Assembly (NCBI RefSeq): GCF_026151205.1
Contig: NC_087079.1
Coordinates: 2,637,730-2,701,729 of the forward strand
Source of the DNA: Bolinopsis microptera
Lineage: Eukaryota > Ctenophora > Tentaculata > Lobata > Bolinopsidae
Reading direction: 5' to 3'
Length of the DNA: 64,000 bases
Both the position numbers and the translations under genes were made by a program. This document shows, piece by piece, positions 15,101 through 23,822 of this stretch. A model generated the notes under the pieces. That model saw only the letters and a list, made by a program, of their open reading frames with translations. It had not been told where the DNA came from and searched no databases. Every line of letters starts with the position of its first letter. The stretch's first letter is position 1.

Positions 15101-15185
15101 ACACAGTTCAACTGATCCATTATTATTTATTTGTCTATTTCCAGAACAAATTTTACCCACTTTGAAAACAATAGTACCCTCATGA
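9107..15185 (+). CDS. Secreted modular protein built from phase-1 mini-exons
   Basis: Proposed exons: 9107-9167, 9462-9539, 10001-10078, 11781-11855, 12118-12198, 12501-12587, 12769-12831 and a terminal exon 15145-15185. Every intron is GT-AG and phase 1; the summed length is 564 bases (187 residues). Exon 1 is a signal peptide (MKMLSLVLIVIACFSVAES). Each internal exon of 63-87 bases encodes one segment of 21-29 residues beginning near Gly, Asp or Ala, for example ILNDLVQKAIQCRKDNA, DFVKEVVQRWKDQTLF, AMIRKAIAAYKNQVNG, AKIKAMVAKIAEVVTCLKEA and VRFPNLRARFRKNKAAA: Lys/Arg- and Ala-rich, mostly amphipathic-helix-like, some with acidic tails. The donors after 9539, 12587 and 12831 share GTGAGTCTTGAT-like starts, which suggests exon duplication. 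AATAAA follows the stop at 15199. Function unknown; a secreted multi-peptide or host-interaction/antimicrobial-like product is inference only. Equal phases allow exon skipping without frame change. Confidence 0.65.
9872..9934. repeat. Hairpin, 17-bp arms
   Basis: Arms AATAATGGCGGGTTAAA and TTTAACCGGCCATTATT (one mismatch) around 29 bases, in an intron of the mini-exon gene. A second inverted pair (TTACGACAGC / GCTGTCGTAA) flanks GTTAGAGTTAGG repeats at about 9708-9805. Likely remains of a small foldback element. Confidence 0.6.
10245..11609. mobile_element. 1.37-kb near-perfect palindrome with TTAA ends
   Basis: Two arms of about 660 bases are near-perfect reverse complements around a 30-base centre near 10927 (TTCCAAACTTTTCCCGGAG). 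The ends read TTAA then a G run and GGCCAATGG, mirrored at the right as CCATTGGCC, a C run and TTAA. TTAA is the target site of piggyBac-type elements; whether these are true target duplications is inference. No transposase is encoded; the short frames over the arms mirror each other. It lies in the intron between the third and fourth exons of the mini-exon gene. A diverged relative of one arm is seen at about 27030-27360. Confidence 0.85.
12266..12367. mobile_element. Short pogo/Tc1-like MITE remnant
   Basis: Starts CAGTGAAACCTCTATATACC and ends GGAGTATATAGGTTT, imperfect terminal inverted repeats of the kind seen in pogo/Tc1-type elements. About 100 bases, in an intron. Similar one-sided phrases occur near 15845 (TTAAACCTCGCTAAAACG) and 54461 (CAGTTGAAACCTCTCTTATT). 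Confidence 0.4.
13721..13768 (+). other. Candidate extra mini-exon of the modular gene
   Basis: Flanked by a pyrimidine-rich acceptor (TTCTTGTTAG) and a strong donor (GTAAGA), open in the required phase 1 at both ends, and encoding ARDGSINFIKIGLFK. A further phase-compatible acceptor follows at 13812, opening 22 codons to a TAG at 13880. Neither is needed for the gene model; RNA data would decide. Confidence 0.3.
13979..14554. mobile_element. TIR element with own motif GGGTCAAATGAAAC, copy 1
   Basis: Ends GTAGGGGAAG and CTTCCCCTAC are inverted repeats, followed inward by GGGTTAAATGAAAC and its reverse complement. The motif GGGTCAAATGAAACA recurs inside (13999, 14351, 14375) and inverted at the right end. 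No coding potential. It lies in the last intron of the mini-exon gene. Confidence 0.75.
14567..14818. mobile_element. TIR element with own motif GGGTCAAATGAAAC, short copy 2
   Basis: Begins GTAGGGGAAG 13 bases after copy 1 and ends CTTCCCCTAG. Its right 183 bases (14636-14818) are almost identical to 14371-14553 of copy 1, so it is a deletion derivative or a partial tandem copy. Confidence 0.75.
14881..14953. repeat. Short tandem repeat, GAATGTTGATGGC units
   Basis: Five imperfect units of GAATGTTGATGGC and variants, directly before the candidate terminal exon at 14957. Confidence 0.8.
14957..15015 (+). other. Candidate alternative terminal exon of the modular gene
   Basis: Acceptor AATGTTTTAG, phase 1, then 19 codons to TAA (SEKMTFTTELQRALIKSL). 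The segment LQRALIKSL resembles the helical segments of the upstream exons. ATTAAA follows at about 15019. It would give a 193-residue product instead of 187. Confidence 0.35.
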
Positions 15186-15198
15186 AGATCAACCAAAA

Positions 15199-15204
15199 AA
15201 TAAA
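15199..15204 (+). terminator. Polyadenylation signal of the mini-exon gene
   Basis: AATAAA 14 bases after the stop at 15183-15185. Very short 3' UTR implied. Confidence 0.45.
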
Positions 15205-17665
15205 ATATCAATTTACATTGATATTTACATAGTTAAAGGAATGCGAGCAACACCGAACTATAACTCAAGTAGCTTCAGTCAGGATGACCCCCCCCCCCTG
15301 GCAGACGAAACACCTGGCCTGAAGCCAGCTTCAATCTTTTTATGTGTATTTAATCTGTGTCACTGTCGCCCATATAATGATAAATGTAATGAATTGTGGA
15401 AATAGACGTATAAAACTACAATAATAATAATCACCAAACTGTTCCATGTACTGCATGTTACTATTAGAATTAGTTTTCAATATTCCTTGACGCTCAGTAC
15501 CCGCTTTGCTCTAACCATGAAGCCCTCTCGCCTGCAGTAGCGCTCGACCGCCGAGGGCACCACAGGAGGCGGCACCATGGCTAAGTGAAATACTACACCC
15601 GCTTATAGTTACACATTATAGCTTCAATCATTTTGATTCGTCAGTTAAAAGTTAAAACCAAACTGTCTTTCATACAAATACTGAGAGAGAAGCGAGCAGT
15701 AGACTTTGTATCACGTCGTGACCCCCACGGTCGTTTCACTAACTTTATCGTTTTTACGATACATGACAGGGGGAGCCGCGCACTCGTGCGCGGCAGGTCA
15801 TACAACGTATGACAAAATAGAATTGCAAGCTAGCTAGGTAAAGTTAAACCTCGCTAAAACGCGGTTTTTCGGTATAAATTCTTTCCTCTCTTGATCATGA
15901 TGTACATTATAACGAGGTACGACTGTAATTTACAGCAGTGTGCTTTTCAATACTCTCACAGTCACATGACAGATTACTTTTTCAGATGTTCCTGAATAAT
16001 CGATAAACGACGCAAAAATCCTTGCATGCAGAGAGAGGACACATCGAAGCACAATTAGTAATACTAACTACAATATTTACAACTTAGAGACTAAAATTAG
16101 TAAACTTCTTGGTGAAGAAGACAAATGAACATATATATACTAGAATATTCTATACTAGAAGTAGAACTGAATTTAAATGCATGATATGAATGGAATGATT
16201 TTAATTTTTATATTATATTAAGCTCGCAGAACTTTAAATATTGTATTTTCATTTTATCCAACTCTTTTAAATCAAATGTTCGTTTTATTTAGTTTAGCAA
16301 CTTATTTGATTAATTATTTAAATTAATTGTTTGATTAGAATTAAATAATTAATTGTAGCGAGATGCACCACTGGGGCTCGCCGAGTAAAGCTAGAAAGCT
16401 GCGAATGATTGATATCGTGAATCAATTTTTCCGTTTGTTGCAACAATCCGAGAAGGCTCTAAGCTTTGCCAAATAAAGAAAAGTTTAAATTTTGCCACAG
16501 AATCATTGCATGAAAATTGGAGAAAAGTTGTTATCAGAAAAACTTCGAACAAATTGTGACTTAGAAAATTTTCGGTCCGACTCATTCTCGATACGTACCT
16601 CCTGTATCGAGAGCTCCCGCTTCCGAGCTCGTGTTACAAAGGGGAGGCCGGCCTTCCGAGATCGCATTACCAGGGAGAAGCCTCGAGTCTAAAATTGTGT
16701 ACCGAGGGGTAGGTGCAGACTATGAAAAACCGAAAAAATCTTATTACGAGCTGTAGCTCTAGTATTGTTCTTTATCACGTTTTACTGTGCAGACAGCAGA
16801 CTGCTGTCTAGTAAAAACGATCCAGTGATAAAATATGCTTGCATGCAAATCAGGATACTATCGTGGCCTGAATCGGGTACTACTGTGTCGCTTAATTGGA
16901 ATTAATTACCAGTGATTAAGTGCACCTGCGTGCTAAAAAGGTACAATTATGTCCTGAATCTGGAACTATTGTTCTTTGATACTCAGACCTGCATGACAAA
17001 AAGGGAACAACTGTGTCTCACACGTGCAATCGCGCTCAAGGGTCTAGTAGGATATGCCAATTACATATCATTTCTGATAATAACTTGCCTACTCTTGTTA
17101 CAACGTTCTGCTTGTTGATTTGATATTTTACATATTAATTCTACTGCTAGGCATAAACAGTAAACATCATTGGTCTGGTCGTATAGCTCTTAGAAATTCG
17201 GAACTTATTGTTTAATTACAAACTATGGCTTATAAGGATTAATATCATAATAGATAATGACAAAAGCCCAATAATAAGGATTAATTTAAATTTTCCGGCA
17301 AGATCCGGCAAGATCCTGCAAGTTCCGGCTGCCTTATATTTCACCCTCCTAAAACAGGCTCCGGTCCGGCAGAATCTGGCTAACCGGATAATAAATTGAT
17401 ATCCGGCAAGATCCGATCCGGCAGCCAAAAGCCCATTCCGGTCGGTTCCTAGCCCTTGTATTTCTCATTTTTCAAACCATCGTTGCAATAGTAATACCAA
17501 TTTATCGGAAAATAAAACGTCTATTAAGGTCCATTGGCAAATTTAATATGTATATAAGTATATAGTTAGCTTCAGGAAAGTAGCATAATGTCGAACATTT
17601 TAAGAATAGGGTTCATTCAATTGTGTTCGACTGTTGGAATGTTTATAAATATATCACCGTCGGCG
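15205..17665. other. Intergenic, no gene recognised
   Basis: A C-run near 15289, a hairpin-like GCCGCGCACTCGTGCGCGGC near 15776 next to TCATACAACGTATGACAAAA (a similar phrase occurs near 29252), and clustered TCCGGCAAGATCCGGCA units at 17295-17430. These look like eroded mobile DNA. Confidence 0.5.
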
Positions 17666-17757
17666 TCAGTCGTCACAGGGCTCGTCGATGTGATTTTTCC
17701 TAAAATGCTTGATTATTCCCCTGGTCATCTTAACGCCAATGAATTCATCTGAAAGAA
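17666..17757 (-). pseudogene. Duplicate of the terminal exon at 17871-18100
   Basis: Read on the minus strand it gives FLSDEFIGVKMTRGIIKHF, colinear with FISEEFVGVNVTEGVINHL of the neighbouring exon, then stops at 17666-17668. Upstream of the homologous part the frame has stops, but a usable acceptor (TTTCTTTCAG) sits inside it. Either a second, alternative terminal exon or a decaying copy. Confidence 0.45.
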
Positions 17758-17870
17758 ATTTCTATTAAACTGGGAACGTCGGATACAAGAGGAGATTGGG
17801 GGTTCCACCCATGAGGAAGCTAATAAAGTGAAACACAAATCGAAAGTAAAATTTGCGTATTAACTATTAA

Positions 17871-18100
17871 CTAACCCCACATTTCCAGAATATCACTCGC
17901 GCTCTTTTCACCGCACTCCGCTTTTCCAACATCATGTTTTTGTAGGTGGTTTATAACTCCCTCTGTGACGTTTACTCCAACAAATTCCTCTGAAATGAAG
18001 AAGTTTTCACAACACTTCGGATGGATTGATTGTTTTAACTTAGATAACAAATGAAACTTGCGGACATAACTGTCATGGTCATTCGAGCAAATGCTTAATT
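17871..18100 (-). CDS. Putative terminal exon, probably of the LamG/coiled-coil gene
   Basis: Begins after a strong acceptor (TTATTTTTCCAG, minus strand) in phase 1 and runs 76 codons to TAG. It contains CSNDHDSYVRKFHLLSKL, two Cys residues and EEFVGVNVTEGVINHL. It lies 148 bases downstream of the stop of the LamG open frame; a donor GTGAGA ends at 18225, which could join the two if the LamG frame is spliced before its stop. The join is not proven; it could also belong to a separate gene. Confidence 0.4.
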
Positions 18101-18248
18101 CTGGAAAAATAAAATAAGTTAGAAAATATAAATAATAAATAACTAATATGCATGTCAATGGATAGCGAGACCTTACAACTGGATACTGGATAGTTGGCTA
18201 CAATCATAATTTTATATATCTCACCCAGTAAATCCCATGACCAGGACT

Positions 18249-20063
18249 TCAAATCATCAGTAGTTGCCCAGTAAATATTTTATGATAGAACGAGTCTGTG
18301 TATAAAATGTCCCACATAGTTATATTACTGAACTTTCTGGCCCCTTTCAACTGAGATTTAGTGTCCGTTAATTCTGCAGAGCACGTGATCAGTTCTTCTT
18401 CAGTTCGGTTAGATCTGGCGGTTACAGTCTCCAGGCTTTCTCTAGTCCTACTCAACTCTTCTTTAGTTCGGTTAGATCTGGCGGTTACAGTCTCCAGGCT
18501 TTCTCTAGTCCTACTCAACTCTTCTTTAGTTCGGTTAGATCTGGTGGTTACAGTCTCCAGGCTTTCTCTAGTCCTACTCAACTCTTCTTTAGTTCGGTTA
18601 GATCTGGCGGTTACAGTCTCCAGGCTTTCTCTAGTCCTACTCAACTCTTCTTTAGTTCGGTTAGATCTGGCGGTTACAGTCTCCAGGCTTTCTCTAGTCC
18701 TACTCAACTCTTCTTTAGTTCGGTTAGATCTGGCGGTTACAGTCTCCAGGCTTTCTCTAGTCCTACTCAACTCTTCTTTAGTTCGGTTAGATCTGGCGGT
18801 TACAGTCTCCAGGCTTTCTCTAGTCCTACTCAACTCTTCTTTAGTTCGGTTAGATCTGGTGGTTACAGTCTCCAGGCTTTCTCTAGTCCTGCTCAACTCT
18901 TCTTTAGTTCGGTTAGATCTGGTGGTTACAGTCTCCAGGCTTTCTCTAGTCCTGCTCAACTCTTCTTTAGTTCGGTTAGATCTGGTGGTTACAGTCTCCA
19001 GGCTTTCTCTAGTCCTGCTCAACTCTTCTTTAGTTCGGTTAGATCTGGCGGTTACAGTCTCCAGGCTTTCTCTAGTCCTACTCAACTCTTCTTTAGTTCG
19101 GTTAGATCTGGCGGTTACAGTCTCCAGGCTTTCTCTAGTCCTACTCAACTCTTCTTTAGTTCGGTTATGTCTGGTGACTTCGTACTCAAGACTAACTTCA
19201 GTGCTATCTAGCTCTTCATCTGTTCGGTTTAGCTGCCCTGTTACTGTGTGTAACTCTTCTTGTGTGCTATTTAATAGACCTGTTGTTGTTTTCAGGTCAT
19301 CATTAGTTCTGTTAAGTTGTCCTTTGACCGTATCCAACTGTTTTCTCATCATTCTTAATTCTTTTATCAAATAACAGTCAATTCCAACTTCGACCACTAA
19401 CCCAGTTCTTGACTTTTCCAGTACGTCCTCCCAGCGAAGTGTTCTACTACCAATAGTCTCCTCTACTTCAGCACACAAACCCCCGTATGCTATTCTTTTT
19501 ATCGTACCCGAGCTGAGTATTTCATTATACAGATTAAATCTGTACAACTGACCACCAAATATCCAACTACTACCGGCACTGTAACCCAGTCTATTAAACC
19601 ACACAGTCCCGCTAGCGTGCAGTTCTCTCCAGTTCCCGGATGAAGTCTGGCCGCTAGCTGCTAGTTCCCCGTCCAGGTAGATCTGAATAGTCCGTGAGGA
19701 GGAGGACCAAGTCAGACAATAATGGAACCATTGTCCGGCCGGGGTAGTGAATTTACTGTGTGAGTTCTCTAAAACCCCATCACCTAGTACTCTGTTGTAT
19801 TCCCCGACAGATCCAGTCAATATCTCGTAAGTAGTAGAGCTGGTTTGGTAATGAAACACGACTGGGTAGGAGGATGAGGTGTACACTCTCTTAATCCAGG
19901 TACACAGGGTTAAAGCATTACGGAACGGGGACATATTGTGGCTGAAGCTTATGTAGTCGCTTGAAGTGGTCCCAAACTGCAGGGCAGTGTACTTTCTGTC
20001 CACTGTTTGAGCAACGGGAGATACAATGCAGAATGTGAGAACGAATAGGAAAAACATTTTCAA
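18249..20063 (-). CDS. Secreted pentraxin/LamG protein with 21-residue coiled-coil repeats
   Basis: A 604-residue frame. Residues 1-20 are a signal peptide (MKMFFLFVLTFCIVSPVAQ). Residues about 25-205 form a pentraxin/laminin-G fold: ALTLCTWIK, GQWFHYCLTW, IQIYLDGELAASG and GGQLYRFNLYNEILS, with Cys pairs in the usual places. From about 235 the chain is helical; about 12 nearly identical 21-residue units (NRTKEELSRTRESLETVT plus A/T-R-S) follow. Twenty-one residues is three heptads, so a continuous coiled coil is expected, and each unit carries an NRT N-glycosylation sequon. A tail with FSNITMWDILYTDSFYHKI follows. Role inferred: a secreted, oligomeric lectin-like or matrix protein. Start chosen at the Met of the signal peptide; the 3' end may be spliced further (see 17871-18100). 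Confidence 0.8.
   Translation of the reverse strand: MKMFFLFVLTFCIVSPVAQTVDRKYTALQFGTTSSDYISFSHNMSPFRNALTLCTWIKRVYTSSSYPVVFHYQTSSTTYEILTGSVGEYNRVLGDGVLENSHSKFTTPAGQWFHYCLTWSSSSRTIQIYLDGELAASGQTSSGNWRELHASGTVWFNRLGYSAGSSWIFGGQLYRFNLYNEILSSGTIKRIAYGGLCAEVEETIGSRTLRWEDVLEKSRTGLVVEVGIDCYLIKELRMMRKQLDTVKGQLNRTNDDLKTTTGLLNSTQEELHTVTGQLNRTDEELDSTEVSLEYEVTRHNRTKEELSRTRESLETVTARSNRTKEELSRTRESLETVTARSNRTKEELSRTRESLETVTTRSNRTKEELSRTRESLETVTTRSNRTKEELSRTRESLETVTTRSNRTKEELSRTRESLETVTARSNRTKEELSRTRESLETVTARSNRTKEELSRTRESLETVTARSNRTKEELSRTRESLETVTARSNRTKEELSRTRESLETVTTRSNRTKEELSRTRESLETVTARSNRTKEELSRTRESLETVTARSNRTEEELITCSAELTDTKSQLKGARKFSNITMWDILYTDSFYHKIFTGQLLMI
18395..19165 (-). repeat. 63-bp coding tandem repeat, 12 units
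   Basis: Encodes the 21-residue coiled-coil unit. Units differ by GCGGTTACAG versus GGTGGTTACAG-type (Ala/Thr) and TACTCAAC versus TGCTCAAC changes, with blocks of identical neighbours, so the array expanded recently by unequal exchange and copy number probably varies between alleles. Confidence 0.95.
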
Positions 20064-20520
20064 CTTTCAAGTCAGAAATAAAACTAGGGTTGATTTCTCG
20101 AGACTGTATTCACGAGGTTAACAGGAAAATGTAATCTAGAGAATCTGAGGAGCTACAGTTATTACTGCAAATGTGAATTTTACCAGAACCGGAAAAGTTG
20201 TAGCGTTATATAATCTAGCAAGGTGGCACGACAAAGCCCAGCTGGTATTAACTAGAAATATGACGATTTATCTTACATATTCTAATATTTATCTTACACA
20301 TTCTGTATGTTAATACCTGGATTCACCAGAAGTTCATTAACGTAAATGCCGATAAAATTGCCATCGAGTGATTAGTGGACTTTTTACGATTATATGGTAC
20401 AGAATATTGTCTCAGATGCTACGCTACTCGATAGTCGATAAATTAACAATATTTTTGGTGGCGCAGTTCCAACTTTTTGAAATAGCCCTCAGATGTGTTA
20501 AATTAGACATTTCGTCACCT
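20064..20520. other. 5' flank of the LamG gene
   Basis: AT-rich, no open frame of note and no clear TATA box. Confidence 0.4.
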
Positions 20521-20527
20521 CCAAATA

Positions 20528-20815
20528 GAAAGGGTACAAGTTAAGATATACCCTTTCTATTTGTTCACCGGTTTTGGAACCCTCGGGTCATGAGTCATCA
20601 TGTCACCAAGTATCAACTTGATTTGATGAAATTTTAGGTAACCCTAATTTTTAGAAAGGACATAAGTCAACTTAACCCCTTTTTATATCTAAAATAGCGC
20701 ACCTAGACCGATAAGTAAAAAGGATACAAATTGAGATGGTCCCTTTTAATAATTCATTCTTACCAAATTGTATATAGGCTAAAAGGGTATAAGTCTACAT
20801 GTACCCCTTTAAACA
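20528..20815. repeat. Four spaced imperfect hairpins of AAAGGGTA...TACCCTTT type
   Basis: AAAGGGTACAAGTTAAGATA with CCCTTTCTA near 20530, AAAGGACATAAGTCAACTTA near 20656, AAAAGGATACAAATTGAG near 20728 and AAAAGGGTATAAGTCTACAT near 20787, each followed within 15 bases by the complementary CCCCTTT. Spacing 60-125 bases. Confidence 0.5.
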
Positions 20816-21035
20816 CAAGACTTAATGTCACGTTATGTGAATAGACCCGACACTGCAATCATATATATGAATACATATAGTAGGTTTATGATGTTATTTG
20901 GCTCCAGAAGGGTCTATAGATCAAAAAAAATTTGGGTGGAAAAAAAGTTATGTATCTTCGAAGTCTGTGGCCACGCCCTTTTATAAGATCGTGGGAAAAT
21001 CTTACAATTTCCTGAAATAAATTCATATTTTGATA

Positions 21036-21364
21036 ATTTGACCAAAACCCATAATCATGGGTAGAGTGTACCGCTGCCAGTGTCTCTCTTTTCCAAACAA
21101 AAGGAAATGATATTAATTTGAGGAACCGTCCGCTAATGCAAATTGATACCGAGAATGAAATCGGTCGCTCGCTTTTCCCATTCATTCACGGCTTACGAAT
21201 TGTAATAAAGCTTATTAAATGGGAAAAGCGAGCGACCGATTTCATTCTCGGTATCAATTTGCATTAGCGGACGGTTCCTCAAATTAATATCATTTCCTTT
21301 TGTTTGGAAAAGAGAGACACTGGCAGCGGTACACTCTACCCATGATTATGGGTTTTGGTCAAAT
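21036..21364. mobile_element. Foldback element, 147-bp inverted arms
   Basis: Left arm 21036-21182 and right arm about 21218-21364 are almost exact reverse complements around 36 bases. Ends read ATTTGACCAAAACCC and GGGTTTTGGTCAAAT. Non-coding; a foldback or MITE-type element. Confidence 0.85.
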
Positions 21365-22824
21365 ATCATCTCTTTTTGATTATAATGTCAGGATAATTTA
21401 CACAATCGAAACTTCATTAACAAGGAGGTAATTCCGACGATTTCGAAATTCTGCCTTTGAAAACGTTTCCTTGTGTTAAGTTAGGTATATCTGTCGATAA
21501 CCGACTGAATATGGCACTTTTTACTCATTCAAGTTGGCATTAAATTAATATATAATGCCATTTAAATATCGTGGAAAGCAGAATATATTCGAAATCACGA
21601 ATGAGCAAAATTCTCACCTTTCGCACGTGCAATCTTTGAGCGGACGTTGCGTGCGCATACAATATTGAATCACCGTAAATTTTTGCATAGTGGTATTTAA
21701 TATATAGTTTGATAAGCATGCAAAGTTTCAGAAGATTTCAAAAAGAACTTGGATCACAACGGGACTCCAAAGTTGATAAAAATCGTGAAAATCAAAATTT
21801 TTAGTGATTTTAGCTATTTTAAATAAATTTGGGCGTGTCCCCACGTGTGCAAATTTTCGATTTTTAACTTTAAAACTAGCCTATAACACAATTTACACCT
21901 TTAAGAAGCAAAATTGAGCTCCACAACCCAAGGGATGACCCAACACCAGAGAATACTAATTCACAACTTTTGTGTTTTTATAAAATTATTCTTCAAAAAA
22001 GCACTAACTTCAATAGCAAATATCTTTATGAAGGAGCAAGGTAGGAAACTATTCCGGTAGATTTTCGGAATGCTTGAACAATTATCTAAGATGAAAATGT
22101 CCTCAGATTTTGAATAAAATTACTCCTTAATAGCGTAAAATCGATTTGAAAAGTTGTTACTTTGTCAAAAATCAAGTTATTAAAACACTTAATTTGATGA
22201 CGTCATCAAGTGATGATGATGACGTTAAATTATTTTTCAATACAATGTAAACTAAAGCTTAAACGATTATCTTTAAAACCTGTGGTTCGAGATGACTGTA
22301 TCGTTTATACTTTCGACTCTACGGACACTTAAATGTAGGCTACAATTGACTGCAAAAAGCGTCTATATTATATATTATATATCTTCACGACAATCTGTTG
22401 TAAAACAGGGGTTCCAGAAAACCCACTTCCCGATACTCCTGAAACATGAAATTTTTTTAACAGTCGATTTGGACAAGGTCTAGACGCCCTGCAAAGTTTC
22501 AGATCTCTAACTCAATTTTAACATGGTTTTTAAGGCACCTGAATATGGCGATTTTGGGTTTTTTACCTAATTTCGTACCTATAACATGCTGGCGCGTATT
22601 TTGCGCAAATTTCTTAAAAACCTCCATATAACTATTTCTTATTCCTGTCATCTTTAACATTGAATTAGAATGTTTTGAACTTAAATGTACCTGCTGATCT
22701 ACTTAGTCTTAATGCCTGGAAATCAATAAAGGGGATATAATAGTATAGGGGGTAAATAGTATTGTGAATATAAGGGCGACGGTAATGCTTGCCAGCATTG
22801 TGATAAAAGCATATAGGTTATCCA
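21365..22824. other. AT-rich non-coding, probably eroded element arms
   Basis: No exon recognised. Composition and phrases (ACCTGAATATGGCGATTTTGGG, CAAAGTTTCAGA) resemble the arms of the palindromic elements nearby. A perfect palindrome TGACGTCA occurs near 22198. Confidence 0.4.
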
Positions 22825-23215
22825 AACCATTGTTTTTTGGCTCGGGAAATCGATTAGTGATGTCTATTTGAATCTCAGACCACTCTCTGCTAAGATAACC
22901 ACGCCCATATTCATAATTCATAATTGAGCTTCAAAATTCCAAAAAATTTAAGTGATTTTCTTGGACAAGTTGGGTGTCAAAACCAATGTTTGTTGGCACG
23001 GGAAATCGATTGGCGATGTCTATTTGAATCTCAGACCACTCCCTGATAAGATAACCACGCCCATATTCACAATTAATCTTCAAAATTTACAAAAATTTAA
23101 GTGATTTTCTTGGACAAGTTGTGTGTCAAAACCAATGTTTGTTGGCTCGGGAAATCGATTGGCGATGTCTATTTGACTCTAAGACCACCCATTGATAAGA
23201 TAACCACGCCCAATT
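22825..23215. repeat. About 150-bp tandem repeat, 2.5 units
   Basis: Units begin AACCAATGTTTGTTGGCTCG at 22825 (variant), 22981 and 23130, each with GGGAAATCGATTGGCGATGT and GATAAGATAACCACGCCC. Ends just upstream of the transposon-type ORF remnant. Confidence 0.85.
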
Positions 23216-23822
23216 TTAACTAAAATTTCCGTTAAGAGTGATTAATGTGAGATAGGATAAAATCTACCTGCAGCAGCCAGAACTGTTCTTCAAGATATTC
23301 CCCATGCTTGGTGGATTCCACTTGACTAAAACGGCCTTGCAGCTTGCACTGCGCGGGAAAATTTTTGAAGGGGTCTGGAGTCGAGGAAATATTCATAGAA
23401 TGTGGAATCTTTGGTCCGAAGACTGTAGATTCAGTAATGAATGGAAAGCATTACTATCGTTCTTTAGGGGGTCTTACAATTCTAAGTGATTCTATGACGA
23501 GAATGAAAATGAAGGCTTTTTGGAAAGAGCACCCACCGCAAAACTACTCTGATGCTATAGTTAAGCTGGAACGATTTCAGGAAGCTCTCTGTGACAACAA
23601 TAAAGCATTTTCTCAATCGTAAATGTCTGATCTCTTGCAATACTGTCAATAAGTTAAACCAGGATATTGGTCGTTTTGAGAAAATTTGTTCGGAAAGCTC
23701 GTCACAATGCAAGTATTGGTTCAACTTTCTGATAATCATGAACCTCATAAGAAACTTCATACGATCAGAAAGAGATGGAGATCTGAATATGAAGACCATT
23801 CAAGACCTTTTACCTTTCTTGG

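Noticed and set aside
18395-19165. Regular 63-bp repeat considered as CRISPR or other array
   Set aside because: No spacers; units are contiguous and coding, and the genome is eukaryotic.
18361-19374. 337-residue plus-strand frame over the coiled-coil repeat
   Set aside because: Antisense shadow of the 63-bp coding repeat; the minus strand has the signal peptide, LamG domain and heptads.
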